A stretch of DNA of 64,000 nucleotides from Nyssa sinensis (Eukaryota; Streptophyta; Magnoliopsida; Cornales; Nyssaceae): contig CM018051.1 of assembly GCA_008638375.1 (NCBI GenBank), positions 28,393,344-28,457,343 of the forward strand. Reading direction: 5' to 3'. The notes under the pieces are model-generated. The model had not been told where the DNA came from and did not search any database. It saw only the letters and a list, made by a program, of their open reading frames with translations. Shown piece by piece: positions 1-11,170 of the stretch; position 1 is the first letter of the stretch; each line of letters begins with the position of its first letter. The translations under genes and the position numbers were made by a program.

Positions 1-318
1 TAAATAGGCCCAAATGCCTACAACCATAACAACATAAAATAGGCCTACACGCCTATACTTAACGAAATAAAAAGTCTATAGGAAACCACTAGGCTATGCC
101 GCCACCCTCTGCAGCTTGTATCACATGGACTAAAGCTGATTCTTCTTCTTTCAAGCCCATCGTGAATGTTGGGGACTTGCTCGATAACTCGGCCCAAGTG
201 GATTGCACCAATCCTTGCATTGCTTCCTTGATCTTCTTAGCTCTCGACCTAGTGATTGGCCCATCTGGAACTTGTAGAGGATCTTTAAGACTCGGTCCGC
301 TACGGTGCCCATCACTTT
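1..318 (-). pseudogene. gypsy-S LTR piece plus pol 3' end (fragment)
   Basis: Read on the minus strand, about 318-95 encodes the extreme C-terminus of a Ty3/gypsy polyprotein, with the signature PITRSRAKKIKEAMQGLVQS-like tail. The same tail occurs near 42250, 25140, 850 and 51960. Bases 1-94 are the start of the downstream LTR (repeated 'taggcccaaatgcctac' text). The piece is cut by the window edge on the left. At 318 it joins LINE sequence abruptly, at the pol position where two other copies in this window also break. It is a dead fragment. Identity rests on near-identity to the fuller copy at 41634-52026. Confidence 0.75.
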
Positions 319-442
319 CTTAGGACGGTTGGCCAGGATTTTGGAGATAGTTTTGTAAATGATGTTACAACAAGATATAGGCCGAAAGCCATGAACAAAG
401 GAGGGGATAGGGACTTTGGGGACAAGGGTAATAGCCTAGCCT
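319..442 (-). pseudogene. LINE reverse transcriptase scrap
   Basis: About 124 bases that, on the minus strand, encode the L1-type RT stretch around 'RPISCCNIIYKTISKIL'. The same motif is at 31640-31700 in the full-length LINE-A. It sits between two gypsy-S blocks with no poly(A) and no visible target duplication. It therefore looks like filler from recombination or repair rather than an insertion. Confidence 0.7.
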
Positions 443-917
443 CCAAATTACGGCTACAAGTCGTTTTAAAAACCCTCCATAAAACCCTAGGGCCAAATAA
501 GGCCTACATCAATTTAAAGACACAGGCTGAACATCTTCAGGCCCAAAACATCCTAAACTACCGACTAAAACTAATAAAAGGAATCCACTAAATGAGTTAA
601 ATTGGCCCAAATGCCTACAACCACAAAAACATAAAATAAGCACACACGCCTATACTTAACAAAATAGAAAGTCTATTTGAAACCACTAGGCTATGTTGCC
701 CCCCTCTGTAGCTTGTATCACATGGATTAAAGCTAGTTCTTCTTCTTTCAAGCCCAACTTGAATGTCATTGCTCAATGAATTTCCAAACTCGGCCCAAGT
801 GGATTGCACCAATCCTTGCATTGCTTCCTTAATCTTCTTAGCTCTCGACGTTGTGATTGGCCCATTTAAACCTTGTAAAGGATCTTTAAGACTCGGTCCA
901 CCATGGTGACCATCGCA
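443..917 (-). pseudogene. gypsy-S partial LTR plus pol 3' end
   Basis: Minus-strand order is pol C-terminus (917 to about 690, 'GGPSLKDPLQ...RAKKIKEAMQGLVQ') followed by LTR sequence (about 690 to 443). The LTR lacks its 3' terminal part, because it joins the LINE scrap at 442. At 917 the pol coding sequence joins minus-strand LINE-B. Compared with the copy at 42300, roughly 700 bp of pol between the integrase core and this tail is missing. Confidence 0.75.
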
Positions 918-1921
918 AAGGGAAGTACGAGGACCATTTCCCACCTTATGCAGAATTAAAGATTTAAACCTTGCTCTGAGCTTCATTAACTTCCTCCACA
1001 CCCATGACCAAACCCCTGGACAGGTAGCCTTTCAAAGATGCTTTTGTTTCAAATTATTAACGTGAACCCAAGTAACCCACAAAGAATAGCTATAGGGATC
1101 ACTCAGCCGCTAGAGATGCTTAGAGACTGCAGCTTTATTCCAATCCTCCAACTTCTTAATCCCTAACTCACCCTCATCTTTAGGGTAAGTGACATCATCC
1201 CAAGCAACCTTGGCCTTAGAGGATTTCAAGTCTAGACCGGACCAAAGAAAGGCCCTCATAATCTTCTCGATTTCCCAGATAATCTTCTTAGGGAGCACAA
1301 AATGTGAAGGCCAATAAACCTGCATGCTGAAGATGATAGCCTTGATAAGCTGTAAACAACCTACAAAGGACAGATACTTGGAAGTCCAAGTTTTTACTTT
1401 GGACATAATCCAATCAACCAGCACCTTGCAATCAATTGCCTTCAACTTGGAAGAGATTAGAGGCACCCCCAGGTAACGCATAGGTAACTTCCCCTCCTGA
1501 AAACCCACCGCTTCCAGAATATCCTGTTTGCCTCGAGTGGAAACTCTAGAGAAGAAGATGTTACTCTTAGCCTCATTTGGATTTAACCTTGAGAATCTTG
1601 CATACTTTCCAATGATATCCTTCAAGATTGAGGTAGAGTTGAGGTCGCCATGGCAGAATAACATAAGATCATCGGCAAAGCACAAGTGGGTGATTTTGGG
1701 CTGCTTACATCTCCAATGGCACTTAAAATTGACCCCTCGATCAACTTTCTACCTCAACATCATAGAGAAGACCTCCATAGCAAGAACAAAAAGGTAGAGA
1801 GAAAGGGGGTCACCTTGGCGTAAGCCACGAGCACTTCTGAAATAACCTTTAAGAGCACCATTAAAGGAAATAGAGAAACTCAGAGTAGTAATACAAGCCT
1901 TGATCCACTTAACATAAGTGG
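918..1921 (-). pseudogene. LINE-B ORF2 fragment (RT palm to C-terminus)
   Basis: Minus strand. The 1685-1110 frame carries the RT catalytic box FADD (CFADDLMLF) and then the L1-type RT 3' region (YLGVPLIS, LQLIKAIIFSMQVYW, AFLWSG, KVAWDDV). Upstream, 1921-1686 encodes the QGD-type palm region with in-frame stops. It begins mid-RT at 1921, where it abuts gypsy integrase, and ends at about 918 against a gypsy pol tail. Neither end has a poly(A) or TSD. It is closest to the LINE-B copy at 59620-60564. Confidence 0.85.
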
Positions 1922-2538
1922 GGTCGCACTATTTCCTTGAAGAACAAATAAGCTATGTTAGTGGCATCATCTATTTTATGGCATGGAATGAAATGTGCCA
2001 TTTTACTAAATCTGTCCACTACCACAAAAATAGAATCTCTACCCTTTTTTATCCTAGGCAGCCCCAAAACAAAGTCCATAGATATGTCTACCCATGGCTC
2101 ACAAGGAACGGGTAAGGGTGTATACAACCCATGTGGTAAAACCTTAGATTTGGCCTTCCTACATGTGATGCACCTACCACATATTCGAGTGACATCTCTT
2201 CTTATCCTAGGCCAAAAGAAATGTTCATGTAAAATTTCTAAGGTTTTCGTGACGCCAAAGTGCCCCATTAATCCCCTACCATGTGCCTCACGCACCAATA
2301 ATTCACACATTGAACAATTTGGCACACACAATTTGCTTTCTTTAAACAAACATTCATTATGCTTGTAAAACTTACCAAATGCCGCTTTATCACACACCAT
2401 ATACACATAAAAAAAAAACAGCGTCATTGGCATACACATTTTTCACATATTCAAACCCTAGAATTTTAGCACTCATAAAAGTAAGAAGTACATACCTCCG
2501 TGATAAAGCATCAGCAACAATGTTCTCCTTAGGAAGGC
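1922..2538 (-). pseudogene. gypsy-S RNase H end and integrase fragment
   Basis: Minus strand. It starts at 2538 with the end of RNase H (NIVADALSRR, catalytic Asp present) and continues into the integrase HHCC zinc-binding region and the first catalytic Asp ([12 protein letters not shown]). It stops at 1922 just after the FFKEIV segment. It matches 43640-42990 of the fuller copy. A frame disturbance lies at the A-run near 2410. Both ends are LINE junctions. Confidence 0.85.
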
Positions 2539-2982
2539 TTATGATTCGGTGCGATGGGACTTGCTTTTGGATGTTTTTGAGTTAATGCAATTTCCAGCTA
2601 CTCAACGGGTCAAGGCTTGTATTACTATTCTGAGCTTCTCTATTTCCATTAATGGTGCTCTTGAAGGTTATTTCAAAGGTGCCCGTGGCTTACACCAAGG
2701 AGATCCTCTCTCTCCCTACTTATTTGTTATTGCTATGGAGGTCTTTTCTTTGATACTAAGGCAGAAATTTGATCAAGAGACGAGTTTTACGTACCATTGG
2801 AGATTCAAGCAGCCCAAAATCACCCACTTGTGCTTTGCGGATGATCTTATGTTGTTTTGCCATAGGGATCTGAACTCAGCTACAATCTTGAAAGTTGCCA
2901 TTGAAGAGTATGCAAAATTCTCAGGGTTAAATCCGAATGAGGCTAAGAGCCATATCTTCTTCTTGGGAGTTTCTAAGCAAGG
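2539..2982 (+). pseudogene. LINE-B ORF2 RT piece (first part of a split copy)
   Basis: The 2549-2995 frame encodes the RT palm. It begins at AYDSVRWD, passes ACITILSFSISINGALEGYF and the QGDPLSPYLF box, and reaches an intact FADD box. It stops at 2982 where the poly(T) of a minus-strand LINE-A begins. The next part of the same LINE resumes at about 7614 (GFQEGKLPM), so 2539-2982, 7614-8109 and 11171-11975 are read as one copy split by two insertions. Confidence 0.8.
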
Positions 2983-3088
2983 TAAGCTTTTTTTTTTTGG
3001 TAAGTAAAATTTATATAACCAAAAAGAGAGAAAAGAAAGAACAAGATCAAGAGGGCGTACCGTCGAACAAGCTATAGGGAAGGGAGAG

Positions 3089-3104
3089 CTTCTACAAGTA
3101 GAAG
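3089..3104 (-). other. LINE-A 3' UTR hairpin
   Basis: On the minus strand this is CTTCTACTTGTAGAAG, a perfect CTTCT/AGAAG stem (extendable to 7 bp) about 100 bases before the poly(A). The same stem-loop occurs in four other LINE 3' ends in the window (39570, 40445, 52943, 54422). Confidence 0.6.
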
Positions 3105-3152
3105 AGCTCCCGTCCCAAAGCTACAAAATACAAAACATTACATTACAAATCA

Positions 3153-6100
3153 TTACACATTGAAGATGCTACTGGGACGAGACCAAATACATTGAAGATG
3201 TCTATTGGTGTTCGTGTTTGCAATCCCTTTAGAGGGTGTGAGCCTACCACGAATTATTTTCTGAATTTGAGCTATGATAGCCTGGGGATTTTTCTTTATC
3301 ATGGAGAACAATCTGTATTCCTTTCCCTCCAAATAGTATAGACTGTGCAAGCGAGGGTGAGCTTTCCTATAGTAAAAGAGAACCCCTTTCCTTTAAAAGT
3401 ATTGGTAGCCCTAATGATCTGCTACCAGTCTCCAGAAGGGCAATGAAAGCCACTTTTAGAGAGTAAATGGGACCATATGTTGGATGTAAAAGAACAAGAG
3501 AAGAATAGGTGGTTGTGACTCTCATCTTCATGCATATAGAAAAGACATTTGAAATCATGACCAAGGTGAGAATAGAATAGACGATCCTTGGTTCAAAGGC
3601 TGTTACGGATGGCCATCCGAAGAATAAATCCAGCACGAGGAATGGCTTTAGAGTGCCAAACAAGCTTCCACCAATGAACTTGGGGCTTCCGGCTTCTAAG
3701 AGTATCCCAAGCTGAGCTGATGGAGAAGGCCCCATTGGAGAAGGGCAACCAGATAGCCTTGTCGTCCCTATAGGGAGAAGGATGAAGGTTTTTTGGCATG
3801 CCATTTTTGAGCTCAAGCAAATGAGGAGAGTTAGCTGTCGGCCAGCTCCACTAATGATCCATAATGAGGGAACCAACTTTAGTATATCTCCCAAGGCCTG
3901 AATCATAGATAACCCTTTCCCCCATATTATCATATATGGAACTAGTGGGGAGCCAATAGTCAAACCAAAGAGAAGCAAAGAGACCATTCCCAATAAAAAT
4001 TCTGATGAAAGGCTTGAACAAGGGTTTGAATTTAAACATTTTCCTCCAAACCCACGAGTAGGATTGGGGACATTTGACCTCCTAGAAACTCCTACCTTTC
4101 AGAATATTGCTGCGAATCCAAAGAACCCAAAGTGAGTTAGAAGGGTTTTGAAAAATTGCCCAAATGAGCTTCCCTAGAGCTGCTTGATTTCAATCAACAA
4201 GCTTCTTTATCCTGAGCCCCCCTTCATTTCAAGGGCAAGTAATATCATCCCATGCAACTTTAGATCCGATCAAGATGAGATGGTTGCCACTCCAAAGAAA
4301 AGATCTCATAGCTTGCTCAATTTGATTAACCACTTTTTTGGGGAGAATGAAATGGGAAGACCAGTAAACCTGGATACTAAAAAACACAGATTTGATAAGT
4401 TGAAGTCGACCTACATAAGATAGAGATTTTGTAGACCAATGAGTGATTTTACCAATGATGCAGTCAACCAGGGCTTTGCAATCCTGGGCTTTAAGCTTAG
4501 TTGAGATCAAAGGAACACTAAGGTAACGGATAGGAAGGGATCCTTCAGGGAAGCCAATGTGGTCAATGATATGATGCCTGGTGTTGTTATCCATGCCAAA
4601 GAGGAAACTGTAACTTTTGGAGGCATTGTGAAGAAGCCCAGAGAAGGAAGCAAATGTGTCAAGCCCTTCCTTGAGAATAGAAGCTAAAAGGAGATCCCCT
4701 TGACAGAAAATCGTAATATCATTAGCAAAGCAAAGATGGTCAGCTTGGTTTTATGACATCTCCAATGATGCTTGAATTGAGGGACAGCTGAACTTTGATG
4801 GATAATCAAGGAGAGAACTTCCATAACAAGAAAAAAAAGATAGGGGTAGAGGGGATCCCTTTGCCTTAACCCTTTAGCTCTAGGAAAATAACCTTCAAGC
4901 TCGCCATTAATAACAACTGAGAAGCGAGCAGTTGAGATGCAGCAGTAAATCCAATCAATACAAGGCTGAGGGAATCCCATAATGCACAAAGAATCAATAA
5001 TAAATTCCTATCGCATTGAGTCAAAGGCCTTCTTAAGATCAACTTTCATTTTACAACGAGAAGAGCCTGAGTTCTTGTGATAGTTATGCATAAGCTCTTG
5101 AGCAAGTAGGATTTCATCACTGATATTCCTTCCTTGAATAAAGGCAGATTGAGACGGATCAATGAGATTAGGAAGGACTTTCTTAAGGCGATTGGTGAAG
5201 ATTTTGGAGATGGTTTTGTAAATTGTGTTAAAGCAAGATATAGAGCGATAGTCATGAACAGATGAGGGGTTAGGGACTTTGGGAATAAGGGCAATGGCTG
5301 TGGAGTTGATCTCTTTGAGAATGGATCTTGAAGAAAAGAATTCAGAGACAACAGCAGTGACCTCAGGTTTGACTATGCTCCAAGTCTTTTGGAAGAAATA
5401 ACCATTGAAGCCGTTAGGCCCCAGAGTTTTATTAGGCTGAAGGCTAAAGAGAGCTTTCTGGATTTCATCTTCAGTAACTGGGCATCGGAGGGCTGTGGGG
5501 AGTCATTTCGCAGACGCTTAGTGATAAGCCTGGATATGGAATGGAACTTTCACTTCCAAGGAAATCATGATAGAAGTTAACTATGGAGCTCTTGATCTCT
5601 TGGATGTAATCAATTCTGTTACCAGTAGCATCAAGAAGGCTAACTATTTTGTTTCGGTTTCTTCTGGTTATAATTGGTTTGAAAAAGAATGAAGTATTTT
5701 GATCACCTTCAAAAATCCATTGGACTCGGAATTTTTGCTTCGCAAGGCTCTCCTCGTTGGAAAGAATAGAATAATAAAATTAGAGAGCTTCTTTTTCCTC
5801 ATAGATGAGCTTGCTATTTCTCGGATTCCGCTCAAGGAGGCTTTGGATGTCATGAAGCTTGTTACAAGCTTCTTGGACTCTGGAGGAAATGTTCTTGAAT
5901 CTTTTCTAATTGAAATCCTTAAGAGCATACTTTACCTTCTTGAGTTTCTAGTAGCAAATGAACATGGCTGTCCCTTGGATATTTGAGTTCCAAGCCTGCT
6001 CAACCGTAGGAAGAAAATCATTATAGTCTGCCCAAAAGTTAAAGAATTTGAAAGGGATTTTGGCTCTTTTCCGTGGAATCCCGGTTTTGACAATAATTGG

Positions 6101-6784
6101 AGAGTGGTCAGAAAGGCCAGGGGAAAGAAACTCAAGCTCAGCAGATGGAAAAGGAATGAGCCAATCTTGGTTGACAAGAGCTCTATCAAGCTTTCTTTGA
6201 ATAGTGAGAGGGGTAGCCTAACCATTACACCAGGTGAAAAAATGCCCAGAATATCTTAAATCCTCAAGCTCAGAATTCATGAAGCATTTGTTGCAGTCAT
6301 CCATAATATTGGACCAATCATGGCTACCACCTTTCCTTTTATGAGGGAAACGAATGGCATTGAAATCTCCAAATATAAGCCAAGGGACTCCTTGGAGATG
6401 GAGGCCTGGAGGATGATGTGACGCCATAGATCATTCCGTTGAAGAGGGGAGTTGGAGCCATATATAACATAAATGACCATAGAAGTATTGGAGTCCAAAC
6501 TGTAACATTGCAGTGAATGGCTTAAGCATTGGTACAAGAAGAATTAATCTACAAAAGAGAGTTATTCCATCCTATCCAAATTCTCCCACAGGGCGAATGA
6601 GAATAATTATGCAAAAAAGACCAACCAAGGATGAGAGAATTAGCTAAAGCATCTTTAGAATCATTCTTAATTTTGGTCTCAACTAAACCAAAAAACAAAG
6701 AGAATAATCTTGAACAAAAGAACGAACTTCCCTCTGCTTGGTGGGGCTATTCATACCCCCGATATTCCAGCATGCAAAATTCAT
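3153..6784 (-). pseudogene. LINE-A ORF2: APE endonuclease, RT, zf-RVT
   Basis: L1 ORF2 would nick target DNA and reverse-transcribe LINE RNA onto the nick. Starting at the ATG at 6784, it opens with a WNI-G-MN-type endonuclease N-terminus. The GDFNAIRF motif is near 6350, the linker at 5930-5670, RT at about 5450-4230, and the C-terminal segment with the Cys/His zf-RVT region at 3993-3400. It ends at the stop at 3153. Many frameshifts and stops break the frame. The RT box near 4715 reads FAND instead of FADD, a G-to-A loss of a catalytic Asp. Dead copy. Confidence 0.8.
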
Positions 6785-7613
6785 TGAGAAAAGGAAAGGT
6801 TGTTGGAACCTAAGGTCCTTTGATTCCTTAATAGTTTTCTCTGCCGTCTTTGCTTTCTGAGCTGATTTCTTTTGTAATTGCTTCCAGTATCAGCTTCATC
6901 AACTTTGGCTATCTTGTCCACTAAAGGGTTAGAATCTGGAGAAGCAGTGGAAGAAGAGTTGCTAACTGCACATGGTGAACTTCTAGCTATTCTTGTCCAC
7001 TAAAGGGTTAGAATCTGGAAAAGCAGTGGAAGAAGAGTTGCTAACTGCACATGGTGAACTTCTAGCTAAAAAGATCCGCTAGCACTAGGATGTTGAGGAG
7101 TCTGAAAAGCAATACCATCATTATGAGGGGGTGGGAGAGGGCTCAGGTCCTGAGTAGTTTCTGTGGCCAAGTCCTGAGCAGTTTCCGTGGCCATTACTTG
7201 AACTGAGGAAGATGGGAAGACGTCTTGAGGTATCAAATTAAGATCAGCAGGAGTTGGATGTTGCATCATATTAGGATCATCAAGGGATGGACTATTGCTG
7301 GGAAAGACAGTCTCAATTGAATTAAGAAGCAGTACTTCAGATTGATCTAGCTTCTGCCCTACATCCCTTAAGGTGTTTTCAGTGAGAGTGACACCTGTTT
7401 GGACGTTGCCTGTACTGGGGATGTTATCAACTTGAATGGGTTTACCTCTACTGGAAACCACTCTCCATACGCTCTTATTATTGGATGTGGCAACATTAGC
7501 AGCGAGTTGAGTGGCTTGCCTTTCATCCCGTTTTATGGAAGGGCAGCTTGCAATTCTATGCCCAAAGATTTGACAGTCAGTGCACATGGAGGGAAGCCAT
7601 TGGTATTCAACCA
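6781..7613 (-). pseudogene. LINE-A ORF1 C-terminal part (CCHC knuckle)
   Basis: Minus strand. It starts in the VEYQWLPS segment and continues into a zinc knuckle CTDCQIFGHRIASC (C-x2-C-x4-H-x4-C), then a low-complexity Ser/Pro/Thr/Gln region. The ORF1 stop overlaps the ORF2 ATG as ATGA (6784-6781). ORF1 of plant L1 elements is an RNA-binding protein. The DUF4283 domain expected upstream has been lost to 5' truncation. A 78/79-bp tandem duplication lies inside (6908-7064). Confidence 0.8.
6908..7064. repeat. 78/79-bp tandem duplication within LINE-A ORF1
   Basis: Copy 1 (6908-6985) and copy 2 (6986-7064) both run from 'gctat(t)cttgtccac' to 'gaacttcta'. By eye they differ by one inserted T and one A/G change. 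The other LINE-A ORF1 (27317-30082) has a single copy, so the duplication is specific to this insertion. Confidence 0.85.
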
Positions 7614-8109
7614 GAAAGGAGTGGGTTTTCAAGAGGGGAAATTACCTATGTACCTTGGGGTGCCCTTGATTTCAACTAAGTTAAAGGCAATTGATTGCAA
7701 CGTGCTGGTTGATCGGATTGTGTACAAAGTTAAAACCTGGACTTCTAAGTATCTTTCCTTTGCTGGTCATTTACAGCTCATCAAGTTAGTTATTTTCAAC
7801 ATGCAGGTTTATTGGACTATGCATTTTATGCTCCCAAAGAGTATTATCTAGAAAATTGAGAAGATTGTGAGGGCTTTCCTCTAGTCTGGATCATATTTGA
7901 AGTCTACTAAAGCCAAGGTTGCTTGGGATGATGTTACTTACCCTAAAGAGGAAGGTAGGTTAGGGATTAAGAAGCTGGAGGATTGGAATAAAGTTGCGGC
8001 CTCTAAGAATCTCTGACGTCTGAGTGATCCTTATAGCTCTTCTTTGTGGGTTGCTTGGATTCGTGCTAACATTTTGAAGCAAAAAGACCTCTAGGAGGCT
8101 ACCTGTCCA
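7614..8109 (+). pseudogene. LINE-B ORF2 RT 3' region (second part of split copy)
   Basis: Encodes GFQEGKLPM, YLGVPLIS, LQLIKLVIFNMQVYW and KVAWDDVTYP, the post-catalytic region of LINE RT. Stops are mainly Trp codons changed to TAG or TGA (near 7850, 7880, 8016, 8092). It is interrupted at 8109 by a solo LTR. The reading resumes at 11171 with one copy of the duplicated GTCCA. Confidence 0.85.
8105..8109. repeat. Target-site duplication GTCCA (left; right copy 11166-11170)
   Basis: GTCCA precedes the LTR at 8110 and follows its end at 11165. Removing the insert and one GTCCA restores 'acctgtccaggtgtttgc', which closely matches the uninterrupted LINE-B at 60511-60528. This is a 5-bp duplication as made by LTR-retrotransposon integrase. 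Confidence 0.95.
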
Positions 8110-11100
8110 TGTAATACCCCGACCCGAGTTAACCGGTACCTGACTCGGGTTGGATCGAACCATGAAATGTAACCCTAAACTGCAAGCCAATATATAACAT
8201 AAATAAAATTAGATAGACTGTTATGTTTGATTATGACGCATGAGTATGAGAGGCAGGCAGTCACGGGTGTCCGGGTGCCGTTGCACCGGAAGCCGAGTTT
8301 ACTAGAAAATGTGTAAGTGAATATAGACGTATAAATATTTAAGGTAAATCTCAATGATTATGAATATTATATATACAAATATATACATACGGTTGGATGA
8401 TATATATATATATATATATATATTATAATGCAATATAATTAAATGAAAGGAAATAAAATGGAAAGAAAGGAAATCAAATTGGAAGTAGTGAACTGCATGT
8501 GGGTCATGTGTGGTGGCAACATGCGGTGCAGGTGTGCATGTGTGTGATGTACGCTATAGTAACCAACAAGTGGAAGGGAGTAAGAAATAGAAATGGGCAG
8601 GTGGCATTCTCAAGATTTCATGCAGTGCATGAGAGAGTAATATATATTACAAATATGTATATTGTGTAACGTGGCAGCCGAGAAAGAAAAGGATCAGTGC
8701 AGGAGCTGCTGTCAAGAGATAGAAGTGTTGCGGTGCAGGCAAAGTATATATATATATATATATATTGTGAGGTGTAGCGTGGCAGCAAGAATTGGTGGGT
8801 TTACGTGTGTTTGTGTAGCATTGGAGGCAATTGCGGCAGGAAGGACACGCTGAAGCGTTGGGAGAAATGGTTAGGTCGGTAGAAACAAATATATATCTAT
8901 ATATATAACTCAAATTACATTAAACATGATAACAGAGAAGAGAGAGAGAGCACCGAGAGTAAAGAGAGTTGCAGAAGCAGCCGAACTTAATGATAGGGAG
9001 GAGCAGACCCTGATGCAGTGCAAATATGTCTGCAATTGGTTTTATTTTATTGGAAGAACTGAGATGGATCGGAACAGGGGAAAATTGTATAGTGTATATA
9101 TAGGTGCAGTTGGCGGTATAGCAGGTAGTGTGTAGAAAGGAAAAGTGTGAGGCAACCGTGAGGAGTTGGAGTGGCGGCAGTGGCCAACTGAGGCATACAA
9201 CAGTGAGAAATAAATTAGAATAGCAGGGAAATGTTATATGTACGTATGCTTCTGTAGCAGCTGACCGAGTGAGGAAGGAAGAAAGTAGAGCAGCAGGAAC
9301 TGTTGTTGCAAAATTTGCTACGGCAGTAAGAATAGCAGCAGCGCTGCAGCAGGGTGTGGGGAAGATTGAGAGTCAGGCGGTAGTTGCTCGACCGGGCCAC
9401 CAAACGGAGGGGGATCGTTGATGTTGGTTTGCGAGACGGCAATGCTTGAGCTGAAGGAGCAACGCGCTGACTGGGGAAATATTATGAAGTTTTAGTGCTG
9501 CTGTTAGTGTCGGTTTTGACTAGTAAGAAGGAATTCAGCAAAAATTTGATGGAGTGTTGTTCCATTAGAGTACAATAGATGTAGCGACTATACATAGGAA
9601 AATACATGACGGCAAACTGGAGGTGTGTTGACCAGTAATTTCTTGTTCTAAGACTCTTACTGTTTCAGTTTTATGTAGCTTTTGACGGATTGAACTGGAA
9701 TAAAGGAAGATTGTGGTATTGGGTTTCGGTCATAAGATGGTATGGGCGTACAGGAACAAATGGGGGAGCTGGGCTTTTTTGTTGCTCTGTTCTTGCTGTT
9801 TCCAATTTGGTGATAAATCCCTGGTAGTGTGAGAGTTAAAGGCAAGCGCAGATAGGGCAACTATAGTCTGAAAGGAGGTTACGAAAGTTATATGTTTGCA
9901 TTAAAGTTAACTGAAAAGCTGGACACTTGGGCAGAGCTGGCTAATTATGCCAGGAAATGAGAAACTCGAAAGGGAAAGGCCAACTCACGAATTTTTGATC
10001 TAGGACTGCATTAGAGGTAAGTAAATTCACATTCTCTTCCATATGGTGTGTCCAAGCCAAGTTTATTCTCGTACTGCCAAACTTGTACTCTTGAACGTAC
10101 CTGACATTATTGTTTCCACAATGTGATATTTTTCTATCTTGTGGGCTTTGATTAACTACTGTATCATTAGTATCATATTGAACCATGCTTTGAAAAGCCT
10201 ATTGTTATGTTCCATTGTATATAGGATATTCCATTTTATACTTCTATGGAATTACTTATGATCATGATATGTTTATACACACCGGATTTGTGCTCAGTCA
10301 CAATATCCAGCCGATGCTTTCTGTTTTACTAGAGACCTAAGGGTCGAGTCCGTGAACGGACAGGTGGTAGGAATGAATTCCTTGAAGGCTTTCCACCGGC
10401 AATTTTACTGGCATTGTCATTAAACATTTCACTAGCATTCCATTTGCATTTTTACGGGCATTGTACAGAATAAAAGCATCTTTTATGTGATTGTTTGATT
10501 GCAACTGCTGAGTTATGCTATTCCTTATCATTATCTTGTATTGAGAGATATTTCCTTATTAATTCGATTGTGATCGGTTAATTGTGGCAGTACCTTCATA
10601 TTGATATATTGTTGTGGAGAGTTTCATGTTAATGTTATGTCTATTACTCCTGATTATACATTGTGTCCATCGTTTATTGGCCCTTATGGCAACGGTTCCC
10701 ATTGGCTATCACAGCATCTCTTTTATCATATTCTTATACCAGTGTCAGAGATCTGTTTTTACTTGCTGAGCTCTCATAGCTCATTCCACCCTCCTCACCC
10801 CTATTTCAGGTACTGATGCCGCGAGACCCCGGTAGGAGTTTGAGAGCGTAGGAAGACATTTTGAAGAATTGTACCAGTCTATGTTTAGTTCTCCCATGTA
10901 CTCACCACCCACAGGTGCTGGTTATGTATGGTTCTTATTTTGTTTAACTGTAGAACCATATTATGTATTGTAAAGACTTCCGCTGACATTGTGTATTGAA
11001 AGACTTCCGCTGGTTATAGACATTGATAAGACTTCCGCTGTTATTGTTTAATGTTTTAGTACTTTGCATATTAGTACTATGATACAGGAATGTACAAAGT

Positions 11101-11165
11101 AGGGATGGCCTTAGGGTCGGCCCCGCGACACGAGATCCGCATAGGGTGGGTTTTGGGTCGTGACA
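8110..11165 (+). mobile_element. Solo LTR, 3.06 kb (TGTAATACCCC...GTCGTGACA)
   Basis: Starts TGTAATACCCCGACCC and ends GGGTCGTGACA, so it has TG...CA termini and a perfect 5-bp TSD. There is no internal coding domain, PBS or second LTR. Its 3' end (GAGATCCGCATAGGGTGGGT and onward) is nearly the same as the LTR end of the element at 14127-23432. It holds (TA)n runs at about 8400-8422 and 8744-8765 and three 'acttccgctg' units near 10975-11040. The short ORFs inside (such as 8926-9135) have no recognisable domain. It probably arose by LTR-LTR recombination of a Ty3/gypsy-type element. The clade is uncertain. Confidence 0.9.
10975..11040. repeat. Three GACTTCCGCTG units near the LTR 3' end
   Basis: GACTTCCGCTG recurs at 10975, 11002 and 11030 (27-28 bp spacing) with related spacers. 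The other LTR family has a similar 'cttccgcac' once at the equivalent place. Confidence 0.7.
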
Positions 11166-11170
11166 GTCCA

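Larger units (their letters stand above)
2983..7613 (-). mobile_element. LINE-A (L1-type) retrotransposon, 5'-truncated
   Basis: The 3' end at low coordinates has a poly(A) tail (T-run 2984-2996 on the plus strand). The element then runs 3' UTR, ORF2 (3153-6784) and the C-terminal part of ORF1 (6781-7613), where it is truncated. It interrupts a plus-strand LINE-B. Comparison with other LINE-B copies suggests about 20 bases of target were lost, and I find no TSD. The 5' truncation is typical of target-primed reverse transcription. It is closest to the full-length copy at 27235-39677. Confidence 0.85.
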
